Below the pieces are notes generated by a model that ran no database searches, had not been told where the DNA came from, and saw only the letters and a list, made by a program, of their open reading frames with translations. From positions 124,001 to 188,000 of the forward strand of contig JAFLEH010000001.1 in the NCBI GenBank assembly GCA_017301995.1: a stretch of 64,000 nt of DNA, in the 5' to 3' direction. Shown one piece after another: positions 53,009-63,698 of this stretch; the first letter of the stretch is position 1, and each line of letters begins with the position of its first letter. The DNA is from Verrucomicrobiota bacterium. GTDB taxonomy: Bacteria > Verrucomicrobiota > Verrucomicrobiia > Verrucomicrobiales > Akkermansiaceae. The position numbers and the translations under genes are program-made.

Positions 53009-54901
53009 ATGTTCTCCGGGATGGATTTGCTTGGCTGGACCGGCTTGATCGCAAATGCTCTTTCCGTGACCGCTGAAATCGATGCCCTGCTGAACCGCCT
53101 GGAAGCCCGCCACGGGGTGCGGATTCTCTATGCCTGCGAATCCGGCAGCCGGGCGTGGGGCTTTGCCTCGCCGGACAGCGATTTTGACATCCGCTTCATC
53201 TTCGCCAAACCGAATCGCGCCTACGTTTCGGTGGCGGACGGTTTGGAGTCCATCGACCTGCCGCTGGAGGGCCTGCTCGACGCGGGCGGCTGGGATGTGC
53301 GTAAGGCCGCCAGATTGTTGGGAAAGTCCAACGGCGCGTTGGTCGAGTGGCTGCATTCGCCGATTGTCTATCGGGAGGAACCGGAATTCCGGAGCCGGTG
53401 GCAAGGAACCGCGCGCGAGGTGTTTTCTCCGCGCGCTTCGGTGGACCATTACCGCGGGTTGGCCAAACAAATGGTGCTGGCGAAATTGCAGACTGAGACA
53501 GTTAGAGCGAAGGACTACCTCTACGCTTTGCGCGGGATGTTGGCCGCACTCTGGGTGGCCCGCGGGCGCGGGATTCCCCCGGTTCCTTTTGCCAACCTGC
53601 TACCTTGCGCGCCGCAGGAGGTGATGGCGGAAATCCCCGGGCTGCTGGCTCACAAGGCGCGAACCGGCGAGAGTGAACGGATGCCCCGCATCCCGGCACT
53701 GGACGATTTCCTCCATGCGGCCATGGCCGAACTCGAAGCGACACTGGACACGCTGCCCAAGGGAACCGGCGACATTGGGCCGCTCGACGCCTTGCTGCGG
53801 TTAGAGATCCGGATGGAGCGCCGGCCGCTTGCCGCTCCAACGAAGCCATCCGACTTCACGCTGGACCGGGTGCGGATGCCGGATCTGCTTCTGTTTGACA
53901 CGGTGGCCGGCAGCCAGGCCTATGGCACCGCTTTGCCCGGCTCGGATGAGGACCGCCGCGGCGTGTTCGTGGCACCTTCGGATTTCTTATTGGGATTGGA
54001 CGGAATCGAGCAGGTGGCCGATCCCAAAGGCGATGAGGTGTATTACGAAGTGGGGCGGTTTGTTGAAATGTTGCTCAAAAACAATCCCAACGCCCTCGAA
54101 TTGCTGGCCATGCCGCACGACTGCGCGCGTTTCCGCCATCCGCTCTATCAGCATCTCCGGCCGGAGATGTTTCTATCGAAATTATGCGCCCGGACCTACG
54201 GTGAATACGCCATGGGCCAGATCCGCAAAGCGCGCGGACTCAACAAAAAGATCGTCAACCCGCAACCCGAGCGCCGGATGGGGCTGCTGGAGTTCTGCCA
54301 TGTGCCGGAGGGCCAGGGCAGCGTGCCGGTGCTGGAATGGCTGGCGGCCCGCGGTTTCAATCCGAAACACTGCGGACTCACCGCCGTGCGGCACGCTACG
54401 GAGCTGTATGCGATCTATCATGACGAGGTCTGCTCCTATCGAGGTCTGGTTTCACCCAAAGACCCGGACTCGCTGGTTTTCAGCAGCGTTCCGCACCTCG
54501 CCAAGCCTATCGCCTGGATGAACTGCAATCACGATGCTTTCCGCGCCCATTGCAAAGCCCATCGCGAGTATTGGGAGTGGGTCGGCCTGCGCAACGAGGA
54601 ACGCTACCGCACCAATGCCGGACACGGCCGCGGCTACGACTCGAAGAACCTGATGCACACGCTGAGATTGTTGGATATGGCCCACGAGATCGCCACCGAA
54701 GGCATCCTCCGCGTCCGCCGCCCGAACCGGGACTACCTCCTTCAAGTCCGCGCGGGAAAGTTCGATTACGAAACGCTGGTGGCACTCGCCGAAGAACAAC
54801 TCGAAATCGTCCGGCAGGCATTCGGAACTTCCCCGCTTCCGGACGAACCCAACCGCGACGCGGCCATCGCCGTGCTGCGGGAAATCCGGGCGGGGTTCTG
54901 A
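53009..54901 (+). CDS. Double nucleotidyltransferase (COG3541/YcgL-like) fusion
   Basis: A 630-residue protein with two polymerase-beta-type nucleotidyltransferase modules. Module 1 (about 20-260) has CESGSRAWGFASPDSDFDIRF (GS motif, DxD metal ligands). Module 2 (about 290-620) has VAGSQAYGTALPGSDEDRRGVF. Most members of this family have one module. The likely reaction is transfer of a nucleotide to RNA or protein; targets are not known. GTG at 53066 gives the common start VTAEIDALLN, while ATG at 53009 and 53021 are also in frame, so the start is uncertain. It is on the same strand as the primase-helicase-nuclease gene 302 bases before it. Confidence 0.8.
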   Translation: MFSGMDLLGWTGLIANALSVTAEIDALLNRLEARHGVRILYACESGSRAWGFASPDSDFDIRFIFAKPNRAYVSVADGLESIDLPLEGLLDAGGWDVRKAARLLGKSNGALVEWLHSPIVYREEPEFRSRWQGTAREVFSPRASVDHYRGLAKQMVLAKLQTETVRAKDYLYALRGMLAALWVARGRGIPPVPFANLLPCAPQEVMAEIPGLLAHKARTGESERMPRIPALDDFLHAAMAELEATLDTLPKGTGDIGPLDALLRLEIRMERRPLAAPTKPSDFTLDRVRMPDLLLFDTVAGSQAYGTALPGSDEDRRGVFVAPSDFLLGLDGIEQVADPKGDEVYYEVGRFVEMLLKNNPNALELLAMPHDCARFRHPLYQHLRPEMFLSKLCARTYGEYAMGQIRKARGLNKKIVNPQPERRMGLLEFCHVPEGQGSVPVLEWLAARGFNPKHCGLTAVRHATELYAIYHDEVCSYRGLVSPKDPDSLVFSSVPHLAKPIAWMNCNHDAFRAHCKAHREYWEWVGLRNEERYRTNAGHGRGYDSKNLMHTLRLLDMAHEIATEGILRVRRPNRDYLLQVRAGKFDYETLVALAEEQLEIVRQAFGTSPLPDEPNRDAAIAVLREIRAGF

Positions 54902-55063
54902 ACGCGCATGCCGCCGGCCAATAAAGTTAGACAGTAGCCGCTGAGGTTGCTTTTTTCGAGAACGCAGGGTTGCAGGGGCACGGCAACACGAACCCGAATG
55001 TCATTGCCGTCGGTCGTTTCCCATCCCGATCCCGACAATCGGACCGCATCGGCTTGAAATCGG

Positions 55064-56242
55064 TTAAATCTTCTCCAACGCCGCCGCGTAGAAGCCGTCG
55101 AATCCGTGGGCCGATGGAGAAATGACGCGCTCTTCGACAAGCCTGAATCCACCATCAGCGAGCAGGCCGTCCACGGCGCCACGGTTTTCCGAGGGGAGGA
55201 TCGAGCAGGTGGCATAAACCAGGCGCCCGCCGGGTTTGAGCATCTCCGGATAGGTGGTTAGAAGATCCCGCTGGATGCCGCGCACCCGGTCGATCTGGGC
55301 GGGTTTGAGGCGCCATTTGAGGTCCGGTTGGCGCCGGAGCGTGCCCAGCCCGGAACACGGCGCATCCACCAACAACCGATCCCCCACCCCGGCGAAATCG
55401 GGAACCGTGGCCGGCAGGATCGGCCGCGGACGCAGGCAGGTGGCCCCGGCACGTTTCGCGCGGCGTTCCAATTCGGTTAGTTTCTTCGCGTCCACATCCA
55501 TCGCGAACACCCTGCCTTCGTTGCGCATCAGGGCGGCCAGATGCAGCGATTTTCCGCCCGCGCCGCAGCAAGCGTCGATGACCATTTCGCCGGGTTGCGG
55601 ATCCACCATCGGCGCGATCCACTGCGATCCGGCGTCCTGGATTTCCACCCGGCCGTCTTCGCGCAGCGGCTTGGGCAGGATGCGGCCCTCGGGCAGCACC
55701 AGCGCGTCCGGCACGCCGGGCACGGGAGCGGCCTCCACGCCGGCCTCCGCCAGCCAGGCCATCGCGGCCTGGAGGTCCAGCTTCAGGGTGTTGACCCGCA
55801 GATAGACCGGCGCTCGGCGGTTGAGGGCGGAGATTTCCGCGTCCCACGCGGTGCCGAGTTCCGATTCGCCCAGTTCGTCCAACCAATCCGGCAGCGACTC
55901 GCGGATCTTCCGCGGCTGATCGGAAAGGGAAATCTCGCGCCCCCGGATGTCGTCGGCGCGGGCGCCCCGGTATTGCCACCAATCCGGCAGCTCGTAGCCC
56001 ATCCGCGTCCACTGGGCCGCGCACAGGGCGTTGGCCTCCTCGCTGTCCGCCAGAAACGCCAGCGCCCGCCGCCATCTAACCACCTCGAACGCGGTCTCCG
56101 CGACGAACCCGCGGTCGCGCTTGCCCCACTTCGGATTGGCCTCGAACGCCGCTGCCAGCGCGTGATCCAACACCCGGTGCTCCTTGAACACGGACTTCAC
56201 CAGCCCTGCGGCGGCCTCGGCTAACAATCGATGCATTTTCAT
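55064..56242 (-). CDS. rsmB: RsmB-type 16S rRNA m5C methyltransferase
   Basis: A 392-residue protein. The N-terminus is an NusB-like helical domain (about 1-130, LLAEAAAGLVKSVFKEHRVLD). The methyltransferase has DACCGAGGKSLHLAALM (SAM loop), the metal or Asp strand VFAMDVD, LLVDAPCSGLGTLRR (PCSG with Cys) and YATCSILPSEN (TC motif with the nucleophile Cys), the two Cys needed by m5C enzymes. It probably methylates C967 of 16S rRNA, as RsmB/Fmu does. ATG at 56242 is used rather than an upstream frame start that overlaps the divergent gene. Confidence 0.88.
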   Translation of the reverse strand: MKMHRLLAEAAAGLVKSVFKEHRVLDHALAAAFEANPKWGKRDRGFVAETAFEVVRWRRALAFLADSEEANALCAAQWTRMGYELPDWWQYRGARADDIRGREISLSDQPRKIRESLPDWLDELGESELGTAWDAEISALNRRAPVYLRVNTLKLDLQAAMAWLAEAGVEAAPVPGVPDALVLPEGRILPKPLREDGRVEIQDAGSQWIAPMVDPQPGEMVIDACCGAGGKSLHLAALMRNEGRVFAMDVDAKKLTELERRAKRAGATCLRPRPILPATVPDFAGVGDRLLVDAPCSGLGTLRRQPDLKWRLKPAQIDRVRGIQRDLLTTYPEMLKPGGRLVYATCSILPSENRGAVDGLLADGGFRLVEERVISPSAHGFDGFYAAALEKI

Positions 56243-56273
56243 TCGGCCCCGAGCATCCGCATTCCGGGCGGCG

Positions 56274-57491
56274 ATGCAAAGCGATTTCGCCGAGGACAAT
56301 TCAATCGACAAGCGCCGCGGCATGCGGCTTGATCGCGCCGTGCCGACCGTTCAAATCAAGAATCTCACGTTCCATCCGTCCATCTGGCCCAAGATGATCG
56401 GCGAGTCATCGCCGGACGCCACGCCGGGTTCGCTGGTCCAGGTGCTCGACAAGGACGGCAATCCGTTCGGCTGGGGGCTGTGGAACAAGCGGTCCAACAT
56501 GCCGCTGCGGATCGTCAGCCACTCCGCGGAGCCGCTCGACGAATCGTTTTTCGAGCAGGCGATCCGCCGGGCGGCCGTTCTGCGGCGGGAGATCCACCGG
56601 TTGGATGATACCGCCAATGCCTACCGGGCGATCCACGGCGACGCCGATTTCCTGCCCGGTTTGGTGGCGGACAAGTTCGACGACGTGCTTTCCGTGGAGC
56701 TAACCAATCTGGCCGCCTGGCAGCGGCTTCCCCGCTGGCTGCCGCTGCTGCACGAGTGTTTCGACACCAAGCGGCTGGTGCTCAGCGTGGACGACACCCT
56801 GGCCCGCGTGGAAGGCATCCCGCGCACCGGCGGCGCGGTGCCAGACCCCGTGCGCACCGTGAAAATCCGCGAACACGGGATCCGTTACGAGGTCGATTTC
56901 AGCAAGGGCCACAAGACCGGATTTTTCTGCGACCAACGCGACAACCGCCGGAAATTCGGCACCTACGCCGCGGGACGGAACGTGCTCGATCTTTGTTGTT
57001 ACAACGGTGGATTCGCGGTTTCCGCGGCGCTTGCGGGTGCCTCGGAAGTCACCGCCATTGATCTGGACGAGGCGGCCGTCGAGATGGCCAAACGCAACGC
57101 AAACCTCAACGGCGCGAAGGTCAGATTCACCCACGCGGACGCCTTCACCTGGGTGCGCACCATGATCGAAAACGGCCGCCAGTGGGATCTCGTCATCGCC
57201 GATCCGCCGAAGTTCATCCACGGCCGCGAGGACGAGACCGGCATGGGAAAATACGCCGACCTCAACAAGCTCGCCGTACAACTGGTGAAACCCGGCGGAC
57301 TGTTTGTCACCTGCTCGTGTTCCGGCCAACTCGCGGCCGATACCTTCGAGCGCGTCGTCATCACTGCCGCCCACAAGCGCCAACTCCGCCTGCAGATTTT
57401 CGACCGTACCGGAGCCGGCCCGGACCACCCCACCCTCTCGAACTACCCGGAAAGCAGATACCTGAAAGTCCTGTGGTCCAGGGTGGTCTGA
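56274..57491 (+). CDS. RlmI-like class I SAM-dependent rRNA methyltransferase
   Basis: A 405-residue protein with a PUA-type N-terminal domain (about 15-90, VQIKNLTFHPSIWPKMIGES), the linker VDFSKGHKTGFFCDQRDNR (typical of the RlmI/YccW group), the SAM motif VLDLCCYNGGFAVSAALAGA, motif IV DLVIADPPKF and CSCSGQL. It should make m5C in 23S rRNA. ATG at 56322 would give 389 residues and is also possible. It is divergent from the RsmB-type gene across 31 bases, placing two rRNA methyltransferases back to back. Confidence 0.85.
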   Translation: MQSDFAEDNSIDKRRGMRLDRAVPTVQIKNLTFHPSIWPKMIGESSPDATPGSLVQVLDKDGNPFGWGLWNKRSNMPLRIVSHSAEPLDESFFEQAIRRAAVLRREIHRLDDTANAYRAIHGDADFLPGLVADKFDDVLSVELTNLAAWQRLPRWLPLLHECFDTKRLVLSVDDTLARVEGIPRTGGAVPDPVRTVKIREHGIRYEVDFSKGHKTGFFCDQRDNRRKFGTYAAGRNVLDLCCYNGGFAVSAALAGASEVTAIDLDEAAVEMAKRNANLNGAKVRFTHADAFTWVRTMIENGRQWDLVIADPPKFIHGREDETGMGKYADLNKLAVQLVKPGGLFVTCSCSGQLAADTFERVVITAAHKRQLRLQIFDRTGAGPDHPTLSNYPESRYLKVLWSRVV

Positions 57492-57581
57492 GGTGCCCCA
57501 TGATCCTGCCGGAAAAACCGCCGGATTCGGTTGCCAAGCGCCCGCAAAGGTCCTACAAGCCCGCCGCACCTCCCACGCGCC

Positions 57582-59215
<1,634 letters not shown>

Positions 59216-59216
<1 letters not shown>

Positions 59217-59830
59217 TGCCGCGGGTGATCCACCTGGCGGATCCGCTCGACTACGAGGCCGGCCTCCGCCTGCAGGACGACGCCGTCGCGGCGCTGCTCG
59301 ACGGCTCCGGACCGGAAACGATCTATCTGTTGGAACACAGCCCGGTCTATACCATCGGCCGCCTGCGCGACCAATCGTCGCTGCGCGATCCGGACGCCCT
59401 CCCCCACCCGGTTTTCGATACCAACCGCGGCGGCCAGGCGACCTATCACGGTCCCGGCCAGTTGGTGGGCTATCCGATCCTCGACCTGACCCAACGCGGC
59501 CGCGACCTTCACCTCCACCTCCGCGCCATCGAGGACGCGCTGATCCGGCTTTGCGCGGAACTTGGCATCGCCGCGGACCGCCGCAACGGCCTAACCGGCG
59601 TGTGGGTGGCCGACCGCAAACTGGCCTCCATCGGCGTCGGCGTGCGCAAATGGGTGTCGATGCACGGCTTCGCCCTCAACGTGACCCGCGAATCGCTCGC
59701 CCCGTTCTCCGCCATCACCCCGTGCGGGATCGCCGGAGTCGCCATGACCTGTCTCGAAGACGAACTCGCCCGCCCGGTCACCGTGGCCGAAGTCGCGCGG
59801 CTGCTCGCGCCGGCGCTTGAGAAACTCTAG
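59216..59830 (+). CDS. lipB: Octanoyl-[acyl-carrier-protein]:protein N-octanoyltransferase
   Basis: A 204-residue enzyme with LipB motifs: YLLEHSPVYTIGR, NRGGQATYHGPGQLVGYPILDL and the catalytic Lys/Cys pair in ADRKLASIGVGVRKWVSMHGFALNV and ITPCGIAGVAMTCLED. It moves an octanoyl group from acyl carrier protein to lipoyl domains, the first step of lipoate synthesis. The ATG overlaps the fumarase stop by one base, so translation is coupled. No lipA was seen here. Confidence 0.95.
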
Positions 59831-59835
59831 CAACC

Positions 59836-60651
59836 ATGAACCTTCCCCGCATCGCGGTTTGTTTCCTGCTGGCCGTCCTCGGTTCCTGCGCACCCGTCCG
59901 TCGCCCGGATTTCTCACCGCCACCGCCAAACTTCCGGGTTGTCACCTACAACGTGAACTGGGGCTGCCCGAAACCTGACGCAGTGACCGCCTATCTGCGT
60001 GATTCCGGCGCGGACTTCGTCTTCCTCCAGGAAACCCATCCCGATTGGGAACACCGGATCGCGGCGGATCTCGGATCCACCTATCCGCACCGGATTTTCC
60101 ACCACGAGGGAGGCGCGGGGGGCATCGCGGTACTCTCCAAATCCCCCCTGCTCAACCAGCGGATTCTGCCCGCCAAAGCAGGTTGGTTCCCGGCGTTGTT
60201 GGTGGAAACGAAATCACCGCTCGGGCGTGTCCAATGCCTCAATGTCCACCTCCGTCCGCCCCTGGGCGAGGATGGATCGGTTAGCGCGTCCGGCTATCTC
60301 AAGGCACCATCGGTCCACCGCCACGAACTCGCCGCATTCGTCACCGCCGTGCCGAACGGCCAACCCTGCCTCATCGCCGGCGATTTCAACGAACACGAGG
60401 ACAAAGCCGGAGTCGCCTACCTATCAACCATCGGATTCTCCGACGCCCTGTCAGAATTCGACACCACCACCGCCACCTGGACATGGCCGGTTTTTCCCGG
60501 CATCACCCTGAAAAACCGCTACGACCACATCCTTTTCCGGGGACCGCTCCGGTGTGCCGGAGCAAAGGTCGTCCCGGTCCACGCCAGCGACCACCACCCC
60601 GTCGCAGCCGTGTTCACCCGCCCCACGGAAACCGCGCCGGACGCGAATTAA
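59836..60651 (+). CDS. Endonuclease/exonuclease/phosphatase-fold lipoprotein
   Basis: A 271-residue protein with a lipoprotein signal (LAVLGSC, Cys18). The EEP fold motifs are VVTYNVNWG, DFVFLQETHPDW (metal Glu), QCLNVHLRPP, CLIAGDFNEHED (GDFN) and SDHHPVAAVF (SDHxP). These are the catalytic Asn, Glu, Asp and His of DNase-I-like enzymes. It is predicted to sit in the envelope and to cleave phosphodiesters; substrate unknown. It starts five bases after lipB. Confidence 0.85.
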   Translation: MNLPRIAVCFLLAVLGSCAPVRRPDFSPPPPNFRVVTYNVNWGCPKPDAVTAYLRDSGADFVFLQETHPDWEHRIAADLGSTYPHRIFHHEGGAGGIAVLSKSPLLNQRILPAKAGWFPALLVETKSPLGRVQCLNVHLRPPLGEDGSVSASGYLKAPSVHRHELAAFVTAVPNGQPCLIAGDFNEHEDKAGVAYLSTIGFSDALSEFDTTTATWTWPVFPGITLKNRYDHILFRGPLRCAGAKVVPVHASDHHPVAAVFTRPTETAPDAN

Positions 60652-60765
60652 CCGTTTCCCTCGTGGACCGGATGCTCGCCTCACGATGCAAATTCCCGAA
60701 CGGCCCATCTTTCTCCTTCCCATCTAACCCGGATCTGGCATTCTCCCCGGTGAAACCTCCACGGC

Positions 60766-61383
60766 ATGGCAACAACCCAGCCCATACGACCCATACAACC
60801 TATGCCCATGCCGGAAGACCACTTCATCCCACCCCACGGCGGCTACGAAGACCTGCTATCTTTCAGGAAGGCCCGCATTGTCTATGACGGCACCGTCCGG
60901 TTCTGCGCGCGGTTCATGGACAAGCGCGACCGCACGGTGGACCAGATGACCCAGGCGGCTCGGTCCGGTAAGCAGAATATCCTGGAGGGCAGCCAGGCAT
61001 CCGGCACATCCAAGGAAATGGAGATCAAGCTGGTGAATGTGGCCCGTTCCAGTCTGGAGGAACTGCTGGAGGACTACCGGGATTACCTCCGCACGGGTGG
61101 CCATGTGCTTTGGGAAAAGGACTCCACAGAGGCGCTCTTTGTGAGAAAACTGGGGGCGCGGCCGGATGTGTCCTATGAGACTTATGGAACATTTTTTGAA
61201 ACCCGCCCGCCCGAGATCGTGGCCAATATCCTCATCTGCCTTATCCACCAGACCAATTACCTCCTGGATCAGCAACTCCGCGCTTTGGAAAAGGCCTTCC
61301 TCGCCGAAGGCGGCCTCCGCGAACGCATGACCCGCGCCCGCTTGGACGCGAGGCGGAAACCAGGGGATAATCAGGGAAAATAG
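60766..61383 (+). CDS. Four-helix-bundle protein with suffix domain (S23/IVP-related)
   Basis: A 205-residue protein. The core is FRKARIVYDGTVRFCARFMD, TVDQMTQAARSGKQNILEGS, EMEIKLVNVARSSLEELLEDYRDYLRT and a later helix IVANILICLIHQTNYLLDQQ, as in four-helix-bundle proteins related to 23S rRNA intervening-sequence products, with the longer C-terminal suffix. Function unknown; members often lie in repeat-rich sites. The N-terminus (residues 5-14) is coded by a CCCATA repeat, and a similar repeat follows the stop. The start may instead be ATG at 60802 or 60808. Confidence 0.75.
   Translation: MATTQPIRPIQPMPMPEDHFIPPHGGYEDLLSFRKARIVYDGTVRFCARFMDKRDRTVDQMTQAARSGKQNILEGSQASGTSKEMEIKLVNVARSSLEELLEDYRDYLRTGGHVLWEKDSTEALFVRKLGARPDVSYETYGTFFETRPPEIVANILICLIHQTNYLLDQQLRALEKAFLAEGGLRERMTRARLDARRKPGDNQGK
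60781..60810. repeat. CCCATA repeat, left flank of the four-helix-bundle gene
   Basis: CCCATACGACCCATACAACC then TATGCCCATG. The order CCCATACGA, CCCATA, ACCTAT is also found at 61386-61420, after the gene. The repeat lies within the first codons of the chosen reading frame. Confidence 0.65.
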
Positions 61384-61385
61384 CT

Positions 61386-61420
61386 CCCATACGAGATATA
61401 TGTCCCATAAGACCTATCCC
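61386..61420. repeat. CCCATA repeat, right flank of the four-helix-bundle gene
   Basis: CCCATACGAGATATATGT followed by CCCATAAGACCTATCCCC, three bases after the stop codon. It shares CCCATACGA, CCCATA and ACCTAT in the same order with the left flank. Farther on, GGTTATT recurs three times at about 61491-61530, in a G-rich low-complexity stretch without a gene. Confidence 0.6.
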
Positions 61421-61604
61421 CTTCACATCTTCCACGTTCCATGCTCTCATTCACCTTTCGCGAATCGTAGGCAAAAGGTGGTGGGGATGGGGTTATTGGT
61501 TATTTGTTACCGGTTATTGGGGGGGGAGGTGCGCTTTTTCATCCACGATCCACCATCTCCGATCCCGACCCGCCCGGAGCGGACTCCGGGACGGGCATGC
61601 GGTT

Positions 61605-63686
61605 TCACAGCCGCTTCAGCCGGAGATTCCGGAACTGGATTTTCATCGGCGGGCCGGGGTGCATTTGGAGGGCGATGATCCCGCGCGCGTTTTCCGGTTT
61701 CACCCGGTGGTCGGTGATCTCGCACATCACGGTGCCGTTGATGGAAAGCGTGATCGCGGAGCCCCGGCAGATGATGTGATAGGTGTTCCAATCGCCCGGC
61801 TTCACCCGCTTGAGCAGGTCCGCCGGGTCGGCGAGCGGCGAGGTGGTTTTCTTGCCATCGGCCGCGATGTCCACCTTCTCGCCGCGGCCGGCGATGAGGG
61901 CGTATTGGTGGTGATAGACGAATCCAGTTAGAGAGCCGTCGCCGGTAAGGTCCGCCTGATAGCCGAAGGTGTCCCAGTTGGGCAGCTCTTCCGAGCGGAT
62001 CTGGATTCCGGAATTTCCCTGCGCGCTGATTTTGTATTCCGCCAGCAGCTCGAAATCGGCGGGCCGGTCGCCGCGCCAGATCAGGTAGTTGCATTCCTTG
62101 CAGGGCTTTTCCGGCGTGCTTTCGGAGGTGAGCGCTCCGTCCTCGACCTTCCACCATCCGGGCTTTCCGTTCCAACCCGCGAGGTCGCGGCCGTTGAAGA
62201 TCGGGACGAATCCGGGTTCCGCCGGCCACTCGGATAGAACCTTGGCCGCCTCCGCCCTAACCGCCGGATCCGCGTCCTTGGCGGCCGCGTCCACCGCCGT
62301 CCGGGCCGCGGGATCACCGATCTTGCCGAGAACGCGCAGCACCGCCAACTTCGCACCGCCCTGGGCCGACGGCAGCAAGGCTATCAGCTTTCCGCCGGAC
62401 AACCCGGGCTGGGTTTCCCGCGCGCAAATCGCCGCCAATGCGGCCTCCGCTTCGGATAGGGTGGCAGGCTGGGCCAGGGCGGCGGCAACTCCCGGAATGT
62501 CCCCGGTTCTGCCAAGGTCGCGCAGCGCCTTGAGGCTGGCGTTTGCCAATCCGGCATCCGCACCGGCGGACCATTCCAACAATTTCGGAATCCCCGCCTC
62601 AATCCGCCGCTGGCCGATGGCGGCCACCAGCGCGGGCCGGTGTTTCGGGTCGGCGGCGTTTGCCATTCCTATCAAAGTTTGGTCCGCATCCTTGCCGGAA
62701 ATTCCGACCAACCCGGCCATCGCCTCCGCGGCGACCGTCGGCTCGGAACCCGTCGCGAGCGAGGCAAACAACGGCAACGACGACGCGGAACCGATCTGCG
62801 AGAGGCTGCGGACCGCGGCGGTCCGCAGTTCGACGGGCCCGCCCTGTGCCAGCGGCACCAGCGCCGGTTCCGCAGTGGCATCGCGCCGGAGACCGAGCGC
62901 TTGCACGAGATCCATCCGCTTCGGTTCCGGGGCTGCGGCGAGTTCGGCGACTAACAGGCGAGTCACGTCGGGCCCCTGGATTTCCATCGCGATCCGGATC
63001 GCCGCACCGGAGGGAATGTCTTTTCCGCTGCGGATCGCATCGGCAAGCACCGCCAGTCCGGCCGCGCCCCGCGAGCGGACGGCACCCCGCAGTGCCGCAA
63101 TCCGGGAATGCTCCGGCAGATCCGGCAGAGCGCGCAGTTTGTCATAAATGGCGGTCGATTCCGGACCTTCCCCGGCACAAGCAAGCAGCCCTTCGGTCAC
63201 CGACGGACGGTTCGCCGGTTCGCATTTTGCCAGAGCGGCGTCCAGCACCGGGACCGCGGCGGCGCCAAAGGCACCCAGCGCCCGCGCGGCGGCCTGCGCC
63301 ACGGCGGGATCCGGATCGGATAGAAGCCCGCCCAACGGCCCGACCGATCCCGGATCCTTGCGCACGGCCATGCTGGAAATCACTCCCACCCGCATCCGGC
63401 CATTGACTTTACCGAGCGCGGAACGCAGCGCCGCATCCGCCGCGGGATCCGGGATCGGTTCGAGCGCGAAGCGCGCCATGTCGGATAGGGATTCGTCCGC
63501 GAGCAACGGCTCCAGCACCGGCACCGCCTGAGCGGTTCCAACGCGCGCCAACTCCCGGCAAGCCGCCGCTTTCTCCGCGGGCGACGCACCGCTCTTGAGC
63601 ACGGCGAGCAGCGGCTCTTCCTGGGCGGACAAGGTGCCGGCACACAACAACACGGCAAGACAAAGACGTTTCATGGTTCGCATCAT
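61605..63686 (-). CDS. Exported HEAT-repeat protein with DUF1080 (3-keto-disaccharide hydrolase) domain
   Basis: A 693-residue protein with a signal peptide (cleavage near LSA-QEE). Residues about 30-480 are HEAT-like alpha repeats (for example AEKAAACRELARVGTAQAVPVLEPLL and DPAVAQAAARALGAFGAAAVP). The C-terminal domain (about 485-690) has FIPIFNGRDLAGW-like FVPIFNGRDLAGWNG, then WWKVEDGALTSES, NSGIQIRSE and GDWNTYHIICRG, the DUF1080 pattern of a jelly-roll glycan-active fold. Family members have been linked to 3-keto-glycoside cleavage. The start is ATG at 63686 or 63674. It is followed on the same strand, upstream, by a Gfo/Idh/MocA gene, a frequent combination. Confidence 0.87.
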   Translation of the reverse strand: MMRTMKRLCLAVLLCAGTLSAQEEPLLAVLKSGASPAEKAAACRELARVGTAQAVPVLEPLLADESLSDMARFALEPIPDPAADAALRSALGKVNGRMRVGVISSMAVRKDPGSVGPLGGLLSDPDPAVAQAAARALGAFGAAAVPVLDAALAKCEPANRPSVTEGLLACAGEGPESTAIYDKLRALPDLPEHSRIAALRGAVRSRGAAGLAVLADAIRSGKDIPSGAAIRIAMEIQGPDVTRLLVAELAAAPEPKRMDLVQALGLRRDATAEPALVPLAQGGPVELRTAAVRSLSQIGSASSLPLFASLATGSEPTVAAEAMAGLVGISGKDADQTLIGMANAADPKHRPALVAAIGQRRIEAGIPKLLEWSAGADAGLANASLKALRDLGRTGDIPGVAAALAQPATLSEAEAALAAICARETQPGLSGGKLIALLPSAQGGAKLAVLRVLGKIGDPAARTAVDAAAKDADPAVRAEAAKVLSEWPAEPGFVPIFNGRDLAGWNGKPGWWKVEDGALTSESTPEKPCKECNYLIWRGDRPADFELLAEYKISAQGNSGIQIRSEELPNWDTFGYQADLTGDGSLTGFVYHHQYALIAGRGEKVDIAADGKKTTSPLADPADLLKRVKPGDWNTYHIICRGSAITLSINGTVMCEITDHRVKPENARGIIALQMHPGPPMKIQFRNLRLKRL

Positions 63687-63698
63687 TTGAAATTGGGA

